64,000 nt of DNA from Pipra filicauda (lineage: Eukaryota; Chordata; Aves; Passeriformes; Pipridae). A model generated the notes under the pieces. It made no database searches. It saw only the letters and a program-made list of their open reading frames with translations, and was not told where the DNA came from. The translations under genes were made by a program, and so were the position numbers. Position 1 is the stretch's first letter, and every line of letters starts with the position of its first letter. The DNA lies in contig NW_024104532.1 in NCBI RefSeq assembly GCF_003945595.2, positions 557,501 to 621,500 of the forward strand. Reading direction: 5' to 3'. Of the stretch, positions 1 through 12,300 are shown piece by piece.

Positions 1-3000
1 TGGAAGATTGCTTGGAAGGCTTTAAGCCATGGTGCCTGCAGCTTATCTCCTGCTCCAGTGGAACCAGCTTCCCACATGCTTTACAAGCCTGAGTCCCGCT
101 CAGCCACGCGCCTTAAGGATCCAGTCTTCGGCTTGGTCCTGATCTTGCCTGTACTAGTGCAGCTTTTCTTGCATGTGCAGGAAACCTATGATATTGCTAA
201 AGTGTTCCTAAGTCTTGCCTTTCTGAACAAGGCCAAATGCTTCTAGCATGAGACCACGTCCTGCAAGTGGTGGGACCAGCTGTGGTTCTCTGCAGTCCTC
301 AGGAACGGGTGGGAACGCCTGTTGTGGAGACACCAACCTCCTCATGCTGGAAGATGTCCTTGTGATAACATCTCATTTAAAGTTGTCAGAGAACTCCATC
401 CCGTGCTCCCTTGGTTTCCCCCTCTGTGCACGCACACACCTCCAGCTGCCACTGCAGTTTGGTGGGAGATAAAGCCATAAAATGTTTCAAACCTAGAGGA
501 GTTGCAGTCTGTGTGCTGAGTCTGTCCTGAACCTTGCTGGCTTTGTGAGCCTTGTGATGCCTTCAGCAAAATGTGAGCATGCCAAGCAGTCAGTGCTATA
601 AATCCCAGGCTTTTCCACTCATGTGTGGAGGTGCAGCAACAAGCGTTACCCGTGTCGGTCTGGCATTAGCTCTGACACACGGCTGAGGCGGTGCTGGGAG
701 CAGCTCCTTGGGAGGCAGGCAGAGGTGGAAGCTGCTAATCGGTCTCGGGGGTTTCTGCACCTCTCTCTGCACACAGGAGTGCTACCAGATCATTCCCTGG
801 GCAGGCTGAGGCCCCCTCCCATCTGCTTGTCCTTCCTGGCCCCTTTATAGGAAGGATATGTTGCCCAGCACTGCTGCCTTGCTGATACAGAAATGGCTGC
901 AGCACCCACAGTGGGCAGATGGTGTTTGTCCGTCCCTCAGGGCTTCTCTGCCTGTAAGTTCAGGCAGAGATGGAGTTTGGGATGGAGTCTCAACAAGAAA
1001 AATCTTTGGCACCATCTGCAGCAGGCGAGCTGCTGGTGGGAGGGAAAGGGCTGTTTTTGTATTGTGGGTCACATCTGGCCTGCAAGACTTTTGATCCTGC
1101 AAATGTCACTGGAGAAGTTGTGCTGTTGGTGGGCATGAAGCTCAACAGCTGTGTCCTCTGATGGCTTGACCAGGCTTGGACTCTGAAGTCATGGAGCTGA
1201 GTGCATGGACAGCAATGAGTGCCACAGGAATGCCTCCGAATCTGTGTCTTGCCCCTGGTGCTGTGCAGGTAAGGCCACCCTGGGAGAGAGCTTGCTTGAG
1301 GCCTGGAGGAGGGACAGGGTTGGTAATCTTGAGTTTTCCATGTTGGCAAGGTGAGGATACACCTTCGGAGCTGTTATCTGTTGCCTCTCTAGGTCTCCTT
1401 TTAGGCCAAGAAAGGGATTTCTGCAGCCACAGTGGTGTCCTGACAGGCTTGGCTGTGGGTGACTGCCTCTGCTGGGTCTGTCTTATGGGAGTTGCTTTGC
1501 AGGTTGGTGCTATCCCACCACATCTTTCGTGTGTGTCTGTACCCCAGGAGGGACTCGCCCGCCCTCCTGGAAAGGCTCTGAGGAAGCTGTTTCCAGGGGA
1601 AACAGTTAATCTCAGGCTGATTTTCTCTGTCCAAACAGTGAACATGGATATACCAATAGTGTGAGTGAGCAGAGATCCTCTTGAGTGTAAGCTGTCTAAT
1701 GGTTTGTCTTTAGTCTTCTCAGAAGTTGTCATACCCGGGTGTCAATTGGTTTCTCAGGAGGTTAATGCAATACCTTGTCCTTACTGTGTCATTTTGACTG
1801 GGGCACTATTCCCCCTCTCACTTGCAATCTGCCAAGCCCCCCCGTTGTTCTGGGCACGGCTCACCTTTGTTCAAGCTGCACTTGCTCTTTCTCACCTAAA
1901 AACTCTAGGGAGCATTGCCAGAGTGGGTGTCCTGTGGTAGTGTTTATGACCTGTGGTCTTCACGTGTGCCAGGACTGTCCCGTGGAGCATGGGAGGGAGG
2001 GAGGATTATTTGGAGACAGAGTAGTGGAGTGGATCCTGGTGGACTGCTGGGCACGTGGCTGTCTATCCCACACGGCACCCTTGAGCTCCTGCTGGGGCTC
2101 TGGGGAAACTGGGGATACCAGTTTGTTTCTTCTAGCCCCGTCAGGACCTGCAGTACAGAGCATGCGCCCCTGCCTCAGCCTCTCCAGCACAAAGTCCGGG
2201 CTCTTGGCTTTGAAACCACCCTTATCAGCAGTTTCTCAGGTGCCAGGCCTTGGGCTGGAGCAGTGCGGGAGCAGGCCTGCTCCTTTCTGTTGTCTTGGCT
2301 GCTGGGTAAGGAGGGGTGTGCTGTGTCAGGGATGGAGCATATGCTGGAGCTGAGGACTCTGTATTCCTGCTGGGAGCCTGGGCTGCCCTCTCAGGCTATC
2401 CCAGCTGATGCTGGGGTTCTCTGAGCCCTTGTCTCTGTTGCACATGAGTGGTACACCTGAAGTAGGCACTACAGCATTCTTAGTGTAGGTGCAGGTATTT
2501 CTGCAGTATAATGCCAGGTCTCTGCCCATCGCTGTAGATTTATTCCCTCTCTTCATCCACCTCTAAAATTCCATTGCAAATTGCATTGGGATGTAAGAAA
2601 AGACAGGGAACCAGGCTGGCGGGTGTTGGTGATTTTCAGAGGTAAGGTCTCCTAGGCCAAGCTCAGTTGTCCGTCTTGGGATGGAGGGACATTTAGCTGT
2701 GGATCTGCTGTCACTCTGGCTGGGCTGTGCTATCGCTCTACCTGGCCTTGTGCAATGGCTCTTCTTCCAAGTACCAGGTGTCACTCACCTGGATGCCCCC
2801 ATGAGCTCCCTCCCCGAGGGCTGTGCCACTGCCATCCATGGGCTGGAGCAAAGCACAAGGTGTCTGCACAGCCTTGCCCTTGGTGTTTGTTGGGTGCGTT
2901 GGGGAGCAAGTGTCAAAAGCCTGTGAGTGTTTTGGCTGCGCCGTGCCCATGGGAAGGATTTGGCTGCGATACTGGTGTTGGGGCCACTGTGGGTGCTCCC

Positions 3001-3954
3001 ACCTGTGCCTCGTCCCCTCAATTGCTAAGAAATAATCTCCTCGTGGCTGGGCAACCCTATGGCTGGGCAAACGATCAGGTTCTGGCTGCAGGCAGTGAAT
3101 CCAAACTTGAGACCTGCTTTTCTGTTCCTGGCTGTGCCAGCATCTGTTCTGTGGTCGCAGGCAAAGCTGCTCCTTGCTCCCCTGCCCGCTGTCCCCTTGC
3201 CAGTCTCACACCACTAAAGCCCTGGCTCCTGCTGCAGCTGTTTTGTCTGTCCTCTCACACACTGAGGCCCTGTTTCTTGGGGGCTGGTCAGGGAGTGCTA
3301 GTGCAACTGAAAATTACTTATTGCCAACAAATAAAGGTAAAAGGAGGGTTGTAAAATTACCAGAGGTCTGAGAAATCTGTCAGCAGCTTTTAAGGGCTCA
3401 GCTATGAACCAGGGCAGTATTTAGTGTCCCTCACTGCTTGTCCTGAGCTCTTGTGTGGGGTGAGCAGCATCCACTTGTTCCCCACTTCCCAGGTTGATGC
3501 ATGACAAAGGACAGTTGAGTTTTTGTACAAAGAGTCTTCTTAGCTGAGAACCACAAGATGTGTTGCTGTCCCTATAGGAAGGACTTCTGAAGTCTGAGCA
3601 TCTGGATTAACCTAAATGTGTTTTGGGTGCATCAGGTTTGGTTTTTAAAACACTTGTGTTTGCTAGAGTCTCTGCAAGGCAACATTAAGAGCAGTTTTGG
3701 GTTTGATGTCCAGGAGCTTGACTCCAGAATTGCTGATGGGTTGGAACTGGTGCCCTGGGTTAGGCTGGTGTGCCCTAGAGGGTGCCAGGCATGCATGGCT
3801 TCTGCTCACCACGGTCTTGGCTGGGTGGATGGTGTGTCCAGCTGTCTGTCTGCCAACACTGTCACACCCTCTCGGTCTCCTACCTTGGTCTCCACCATGA
3901 ATTGCTGGATCTCGACTCTATCATCCATGCTGGCTTGGCTGTGCTGCCTGGAGC

Positions 3955-3996
3955 AGCCTCCTTCCCTCCCTCCCTCCCCCCCTCCCTGCCTGGCTG
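3955..3996. repeat. CCCT-rich pyrimidine tract
   Basis: The sequence is a run of CCTT/CCCT units ending in a C-rich block within LARP1 intron 1. It is low-complexity polypurine/polypyrimidine DNA. No element family is recognised. Confidence 0.7.
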
Positions 3997-5255
3997 CAAC
4001 CCTTTGTGTTTTGTCTTCCGTAGCCTCTGCAAATGCTAATTAGTCTTCTCAGCACCTCAGCGAGATAAGGGATCCTTGTTCCTATCTTGCAGATAAGGAA
4101 AGTGGCAGAACTTGTTTGAAACAATCTCCTCCCTCCCCCACAAAGATGATTGAGTCTGTGGCACACACCCCTGCAGCCTGTGCCCCTACGTCCTCTTTCA
4201 CTTCGGTTGTGAGGGCACCATTCTTGACTGGTCCCCAAAAAATGCACAGGAACATCTATGGCCGTGAGGCTTCTGAGCTGAAGCAGCTGGAGGACAAGGC
4301 TGGATGCCATTGCTGTGAGCCCTGGGGCAGCAGCATGGTGGGAGCAGGCGCTGGGATGGGATATTCACAGAGAGACAGGGAGCCCTGCTGCCTCTAGCCC
4401 AGGAGATCGGTGCTGATCAGGCTGCAGAGCAAGTTCAGTTATTTCTTTCTGCAGTGCCAGTCATGTCAGTGCTGTTGGAGTAAGCAGGGGTGCTCTGTAT
4501 GTGTGGAAAACTGGGCTGGCTGAGGGTGCTGTAGCTCCGGGTGCCTTTTGAGGCTGTTTTTAGCTGGTGACATCTGTGAGCGTTGAGGGGAGGATTTTGG
4601 GGGCTGTTTTGAAAGCACTTGCTTGTCCTCCACTATCAGGAAAGCTCAAAAGCCTTGTGGCAAGCTTTGTGCGGTAGAGCTGGGATTCTCAATGAAGTGC
4701 ATGTGGAATAAATGAGGGACATGTGGGACTGCCACTTCTCATGAGGGGAAGCAATGCAGATGGGTTGGGGAGGTCCTGCAGGAAAGGGGAGGATCCAGGG
4801 AGAGCTTGGACTTCCCTGGAGTTGAAATCCCTGTGCAGATGCCTTAGAGAGAGGAACTGGGGAAGGGGAGTGAACATGGCTCTGTCCTGCCATGTCTGAC
4901 TCTGCCTTATTGACACTTCAAAGCCTCCAGCTCTGAGCAAGGCCGGGCCAACAGGATGAATCACTGGTTTCAAGGCTCGGAAGGGGACCGGTTTTGATCA
5001 TCTAGGCAAAGTTGTCCAGCCTTGCACAGGAGATCAAAGGCAGCTTTGAGCAGAGCTGAGTAGGCTACTTAGGGTGTTTCCTGGGGCATCCCCAGATAGC
5101 CTCTGCATTCCACCCACCCTCACCCTACCCCAGTCAGGGCTGCCTTGCTTTTAAACAAAGCCAGTGAGTCAGCGGAAAAGCTCACTCCTGCCGGCTGTGT
5201 GGCACCTGGCACGGGCTGCCCCTCGAGGCAGGGGACAGTGGGCCCTCCTCTCCCT

Positions 5256-5639
5256 GTGGAGCACCACTGTCCTGGAGGAGACCCTTGTACCTGGTCCTTG
5301 TGGGGCTGGTTTGTGTCGGGCAGTGACGTGCTGCTCTGTTGGACTGTGTGCCCTGCGTGAGCCTGATCCGGAGACCTTGCAGCACGGGCTGCCATTGAAT
5401 TTCTATTTCTGGGGTACAGGAGGTGCCCTGTGAGCAGGAGTGGAGCACCACTGTCCTGGAGGAGACCCTCTTGTACCTGGTCCTTGTGGGGCTGGTTTGT
5501 GTCGGGCAGTGACGTGCTGCTCTGTTGGACTGTGTGCCCTGCGTGAGCCTGATCCGGAGACCTTGCAGCCAAACCTGTGAGGGGGAAAACAAATTGAATT
5601 TCTATTTCTGCCTGTAAGGAGGTGATGTGTGAGCAGGAG
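5256..5639 (+). repeat. Direct tandem duplication, units 184 and 200 bp
   Basis: Unit 1 is 5256-5439 and unit 2 is 5440-5639. Both begin GTGGAGCACCACTGTCCTGG and end GAGCAGGAG. The first ~135 bases are almost identical apart from a two-base insertion in unit 2 (GACCCTTG versus GACCCTCTTG). The second halves differ by an extra ~16 bases around CCAAACCTGTGAGGGGGAAA before they converge again on TTGAATTTCTATTTCTG. The near-identity suggests a recent duplication or gene-conversion-homogenised repeat within LARP1 intron 1. Confidence 0.93.
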
Positions 5640-6334
5640 CCAAGATGGGTCATGGTGGGGTTGAAGTCTTTACTTCCTGTGAGGTCTGTGGTGGTGTGAA
5701 CCCCAACAGTTGCGCTCTGATACATCAAAACACCCCAGAGGCACTCTGGTGCCTAAATACTTTTGGCCGTAGCAGGATTTGGGTACTTCATGGATCTGGT
5801 TCCTTCTCTCTGTATATTCCCTGTTATGAACTTCCTGGGATGCTGGAGTTCAGACCAGGAGACAGCGGTGCCCGTGTGTGCATCCCTCTGCCGAGCCCTC
5901 CTCTGCACCCTGGGGAGGGCTGGCCATGGCGTCATGATGGGCCTTGGCTGTTCAAGGGCGTTTGTTTTGCTGTTCAAAGCAGATCAGGTTCTCCCTGGTG
6001 CTTTGCAGAGCGAGCTGAGCTCCTTGAAACCCCTCCTCCCTGGCTGGCAAGGCTGAGTCGGGAGGGCAGAACTAAGTCAGGGAGTGCCTTCCTGCAGCAG
6101 GATGGGGTTAAAAGTCCATCTCTTGGCCACCTGGATTGATTTTCTGATGTTGTGATAAGGCCCTTAGGAGACACAGGTTGGGAACTGGCTCTGTTTCCTC
6201 TTCACCTTTTCCTCTTAGCCCTCCTTTGCTGAAGGGAGAGCTGGTTTGCTTCCTGCCTGCTTCCCTCCAGAGCCAACATGCCCACAGCCCTCAGCTATGT
6301 TTTTAACGGTTTTGTTCTCCTCCTCCTCTTGCAG

Positions 6335-9300
6335 AACTTACGACTCCAGCAAAAGTGGTGAGGGCTGCCAACCCAAGACAGCGGAAAGGAAGCAAGGTAA
6401 GGCTGTACCTGCTGTCCCTCTCTCTGGCCTCCAGCTTCTGGTGCAGTTGTCAGTGCTGCGTGAGTGTCTTGGGGGCCTGGAGAGCAGACCCCTCCCTTGG
6501 TTGTGGAGGGGCTGACATGCTGGCATGGCTGCTTGCAAGGGTGTGGAGGAAAACGTTGTGATCCTCCATCTCTTCAACATTTTAGTGGTCTTGCGTGATG
6601 CCTCGTCTGGTTTTCTGCCCAGCCAGGCAAGGGAAAACCTTCTTACCTGCTCTCTCACAGGGAGGTGCTTGGAGCAGTCCTGGATGTAGAAAACCTGTCC
6701 CCCCACTGCAAGGACACCCCAAGTTCCTTGTGGGCTCAGCCTGTGCCCTGTTTTGCAGTGCAGGCAGGGCAGCAATAGTGGTGTGTCCCTTCTTCCCTGT
6801 GCTATCTGTTCCTCACTGGCACATGGAGAGCCAGGGTAATCGATTTCAAACAAAGCAACTCCTTTGGAGGAACCTGGCCAGTCTGTTCCAGGAGATCAGT
6901 GTGTGATGGAGGGACAGTTACTGCTGAAGATGTTACATGCAGCTGGGGCACAGCAAGGGACATGGGTTGTTGGTGTTGGCTCCCAGCAACCAGTGAAGAC
7001 GGATCTGCAGCTTGATAGGACTTTCCTTATCTTTTCTGTTTTGGAGAGAGGAGGGCCCTGGGGATGGAAGGTGCTCCTGTCTGTGAAACAGGCATGGCCC
7101 TGCACCGGAATTGGTTTTCTTAGGAAACCTGCCTCCTGAGGAGAGGAGCATGGCACCTGAATGTAAAGATGTGATGTCCTGAGGAACTCAGTGACTCCAA
7201 ATTAATACAGAAATAAAAACCCCACAGGGGCAATGAGGAATTTCTGTGCCCAGATAAACTCAGTGCCCAGCCACGATTCATTGGTACCTGGGCAGCTGTT
7301 TGGGTTCTTTCCTCTGTCCACTGGTTCTCTCTGAAATGTGAAAGGTAGAAATGATGGCAATGGTGAGGTCATTTATTGAGCAGAGAAGTGACCAGTGTTC
7401 CCCATATGGGCATGGGGTGACTGGAATGAGGGAGATCCCATCACCTGCTTGAATTTTCTCACCAGTCCTGCTAGACAATCTGTTTGCTTTGTTGTTGGCT
7501 TGTGGGTGTAGTTGGGCACTTAAGTGGAGCTGTGCTTGGCTGTGACCCGCCACTAGGTGGAGGAGGTTCTTTAATGGGATGTGGTTGCTTCAGGTGGATT
7601 TAGAGTGCTGGAAGCTGAGCGCTTTCCCTGTCCAAGGGATGGTGCTTATGGCGAGTTAACCTGGGCTGCTTGCCTACCAAATGCTGCTGCTGAGGCAAAA
7701 TGAGGCTTGCAGGACTGGTGACAACCTTGTTACAGTCGCTGATAGACGTAGTTTTTTGGGATTAATTCAGGGACCCTGCCTGGGGGGGAGAGGGGCTGTG
7801 TGTATGCAGTTTGGATGTCACCCTCAAGCCTCCCAGGGACAGCTGTTTGTGGGACGGTGGTGCATGGAAGTGCTTCTGGCTTCCCTAATGCAGAGAACAG
7901 CACTAATGGGACCTTTCTCTTTGGATTCCAGGTTGGTGACTTTGGTGATGCCACAAATTGGCCAACACCTGGAGAAATAGCCCACAAGAGTGTCCAGGTG
8001 AGAACACAGAACCATTGCAATGAGCAGGATAAGGCCCTTGCAGACCTCTCTGTCCCTCTGGAAGCACTGGCTGAGCCAGGCCATTTGGGGTGCTGAGTGT
8101 CAGTGTGGAGGCAGCCAGGAATAGTGTGCAGGGGATTTCCTTTTAGGGCTGCCCATGCAGCCGACTCCCTCCCTCAGTGCTATTCTGGGAACCTGGAGCC
8201 CAGTCTAAACCCTGGGCTGGGTGAAACAGGTAAGGCAGCTCTCAGACCCACTCTCCTCAGGGCTGCTTAGTGCAGGAAGGGGCCTGGGCCAAAGTCAGGA
8301 CTTCCATAGGAGGAAATGAAAATGTGTGAGAAAAGGGCTGATGTGTCTGAGGGGCTTGGCCCTTCCTCTCCTGCTAAGGGACCTGGATGTCATTGAAACC
8401 TTTCTATTTTTGGATGCTGCTCTGCCAGCCCCTGGTTGCCTGTCACTGTTTTGCCAGTCTGGTCCCTTATAGGACACTCCATCCAGGAGCTCCAGGCCTC
8501 CCTGGCAGTCCATCTTGGTGTCTCAGCACATCTGGAGCACTTTGCAGCATCTCCCAGGCCCTTGCCCTGCTCATCCATAAGCTCCCCAGAGGAACAGGAC
8601 AGCTCTGGGAGGTGGAGAGCAGGGATACTTCCAGCCTAGGACAAGGTCTTCCTGATGGGACAGTTGGGTTCTACCTTCAGCCCTTCCTTTTTCCCACCTC
8701 TCACATCTTTCCTGCACTGGTGTGTCTCCAGCAGCCGCACAAAGCACCAACCCTTCGGAAACTGCCTGTCAAGAAAGACATGAAAGAGCAGGAGAAGGGG
8801 GATGGGAGTGATGGCAAAGAGAGCCTGAAAACCAAATCAGATGAGTCGGGGGAGGAGAAGAACGGTGACGATGACAACCAGAAGTCAGCGCAGAAGAAGA
8901 AAGGTAAAGCAGAACCTGATGAGGGCAGTCCCCTGGCCTCAACCTGTCTCCCCATCCACAACCCAGGTGGAAGCATCCACTGCCTTCCCTGGGGGCCATG
9001 CTGCAGGAAAGAATCCCAGTGTGGGGACAGCTGTAGTGAAAGGTGTTTGCAGACTTCAGAGGAGCAAAGTGTCATATTGGTGGGAGCAGGACCCAAGTAG
9101 GGGTGTGACAGGAGCCTGCTCTCCCTGTGCTCTGTGGTGGCACAGAACAGGCCCTGACTGTGGGTTGTGTCAGCTGTGGTTGACACATGGGCTTGGTCTG
9201 GTCTGAGCAGGGGCAGAGGAAGGACAAGTGCTGTGGCAAGTGCAACAGGAAAGGTCTGTGTCATGTCCCTTCATGCCTGAGAGTCCTGGTCAGTGCCTTT

Positions 9301-12300
9301 CTGCATCCAGCAAGGCCTGGAGGGATGTCCAAGGACAGGGTCTGTCCAAAAGGCCCTGCTGCTTTCTCTCCTCCGTGTGTGGGGGCTGTGTGGCAAGACA
9401 GGGCTGCGGGGGAGGAAGCAGATGCTCTCTGAACCTATGTCACACCCAAACCCTGTCCTTTTGCAGGCAACAAACACAAGTGGGTCCCTTTGCAGATAGA
9501 CATGAAGTCAGAGGTGCCTAGGGACAAAACCGCCTCTCGGAACAACCGGCAAAACGAGCAGCACAGGCACCCCTCCAACAACCGCAGCGAGCTGAAAGGT
9601 GGGGGCTCAGGCTGGGGACCTGCTCCCTGCCCTGGCCGTGGGGCACAGCAAGCCCTCATGCCCAGTGGGCACATTTCCTGCCTTCAGAGGGCTCTGGGTG
9701 CAGCGGGCTTGCTCCAGGGAAGTGCTTTCATTCTGTAACACTCCTCCTGCCTCTCCTTCCCTGTCTGCTGCAGGCTGGCACCCAGACAACAAGCACGAGC
9801 GCAGCTGGCAGGATCACGACGAGACCTCCAGCGTGAAGAGCGAGGGAGGGGCCGTGCGAGGGACCTTCCGGGGCCGAGGCCGTGGCCGTGGCAGGGGCCG
9901 TGGCCGTGGCAGAGGAGGTGATCACTGTGTGTGTGGTCTTGTGACAGCAAGGAGAGAACTGGGCACGTGACAAAGTGTGCACAGCTCTGCGTCTCTGTGT
10001 GTGAGAGATTTGGGCCTCCAGAAGTGGGCTGGGAAGGGCAGAGCACTGTAGGGATACAAGGAAATATTGTGGCAGGTCATCCCAGCTGATAAGTTGAGCT
10101 GCTTTTAACAAAACAAAAAATTCTTGCTAGTATTTTAATAGAAGCAAATGTCTTCCCACTACTCAGGCCAAGCTGTTCTTCCTGTTTTCTCTCCCTTGCA
10201 GTATTTCTGTGAGCAGGAGTTGAAACATGTTGATACTCCGTGTAGGCTTTATGTCATGTTGAGAGCCAAGCAGGAGGTGTGTCTCGGATAAGGGAGAGCA
10301 TCTGCCCTGGCATTGGACTGGGCAGTGTCTGTGCTAACCCTCACCTGGCTTCAGTATAGGGCCTTTGTGTGTCAGCTGGGCTGCCCAACTGCTCCTGGAT
10401 AAGAGGGCTTCTGGCCTCTCCTGTGGCAAAGGCAGAGAGCATGGGGATGAAGGATGTGGGTGCCCCATTATGGGCTGCAGTGGGGTCCTCAGGAACAGTG
10501 CAGGGGGAACTATTTGTACAGGAGTCTGGCCCCATCTGGCAGCACAGCCTGTCTGGCACATCCCAGTGTCTCTGTGCTGACCCTTACTGGTGTCCCACAG
10601 GGCACTTTGACTACCAGTATGGGTACCGGAAATTCGAGGGCTCGGATGGCTCCCGCACCCAGAAGTACGCCAGCAACATCACCTACTACTTCGACAACAT
10701 CAGCAGTGCTGAGCTCTACAGTGTGGACCAGGAGCTGCTCAAAGACTACATCAAGAGGCAGATGTGAGCACCACCTCTTGTCCTTGTCTGAGCATTGGGT
10801 GGTGGGGGGGACTGCACGGCCAATCCCATGGGAATGGTTAGAACTGAGGTGTGTTGACACTCTGCTTCACTTACAGCACCAGCTCGCCCCACATCTGGGC
10901 TCCCCAGGCTTCTCCCTTCAGTAGCTTAATTGGGAGGGGGGTATAATTCCTTAGGGGTTGCCCAAGGGACAGTGACTTGGAGCTTCCTCTCACTGACATG
11001 TTGTCCGTACAGAGAATATTACTTCAGCGTGGACAACCTGGAGCGAGACTTCTTCCTGCGCCGCAAGATGGACTCGGACGGCTTCCTCCCCATCACCCTG
11101 ATCGCCAGCTTCCACCGAGTGCAGGCACTGACCACCGACATCAGCCTCATCATCAAGGTGAGGGCAAGGAAAGGTGGCCTTTCCTTCTTGTCCTGCATCT
11201 CACCACCCTTTGTGTGGTGCCTGTTTTCTATGGACGAGTTAGCCCCTCAACGTGCCAAGGCTAAGTGCTAAGTTAACCAAGTATCCCTTGGTTCCAGGCT
11301 CTGAAGGACAGCAAGGTGGTGGAAATTGTGGATGAGAAGATCAGGAGAAAAGAGCAGCCAGAAAAATGGGCTCTGCCTGGCCCTCCTATGGCAGACTACA
11401 CTCAGACTGACTTCTCACAATTCATCAATTGCCCTGAGTTTGTCCCCCGGCAAAGCTTCCAAAAAGAGACAGGTGAGCACTGGGGGAATGTGGAATGAGG
11501 TGTGGGATGCAGTGCTAGGACTGCAGCAGGACTGAGACCCTGATAGTCAGGAGTGTTCCCCAGGGCAGGGCTCTGCCACTGGCTTTCTGCCTGGTGGTGG
11601 GAGCTGATCCGAGCTCTGTCCTTGGACCTCCAGAGCTGCTGCCTCCATACGTGGGGGGAAACATGAGAGACTGAGTCTTGTGGCTTTTCCTCTGTGGGGG
11701 CTGAAGGCATTCAGGGAGGGTCACTCCTGCTGGAAGTCTCTTGGCTGTGCCTGGAAATAGTCTTATGGCTGCTGGGCGGAGCAGAGGACACTTGGGAATC
11801 CAACTTTTCCTTACTGGGTGAGGAGATACTGGGCACAAATTGGGCAGCAGATGTGGAGCTGTCAACCAAGTGCTGGGGAAGGGTCTGCTGTCCTTCATGG
11901 GCTGCTCCTGCTCTTGTCACCCAACCCCATGGGGGCTGGCAGGAGCCCAAGCCTGCACCTGAGAGCCCAACTGGAGAATCTTCTTGGTCCTGTTGTAAGA
12001 GTTTTGGCAGGAGAAGATCTATTCCCACTGGCTCCAGACTGTCTTGGGAAGGTTTCCCAGAGAGCAGCACAGCATCTGCCTTAGGGCTTTGTGTGTCTGG
12101 GAAACTGTCACCTGCAAAGCTTTGTGGCCACCACTGGCATTAACTGGAGATTCCCACTCCAGCACCTGTGGGCACTGTGCTGGTAGCCTTGGCCACAGGA
12201 TGCCAGCTAGTCCTGCAAGCTGTGCTGTGCTGCCGGAATGACTCCTCCTTTGGTCAGATAATTTGTAAGTACACAACCCCCCAGGCTCCCTCCCTCCCTC

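Larger units (their letters stand above)
1..6334 (+). other. LARP1: LARP1 intron 1 (3' part); no gene found
   Basis: This is GC-rich, non-coding sequence ending in the acceptor TCCTCCTCCTCTTGCAG at 6334. It has many chance open frames on both strands, none with recognisable protein content. Visible structure is a CCCT-rich pyrimidine tract (about 3955-3996) and an imperfect direct tandem duplication at 5256-5639. I found no alternative first exon resembling known LARP1 N termini. The host gene is assigned because the next exon is in phase with an upstream exon. Confidence 0.7.

Noticed and set aside
5120..5728. 202-residue minus-strand open frame with an internal protein repeat
   Set aside because: The repeat simply reflects the tandem DNA duplication at 5256-5639 in an intron. 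No splice or family evidence supports coding.
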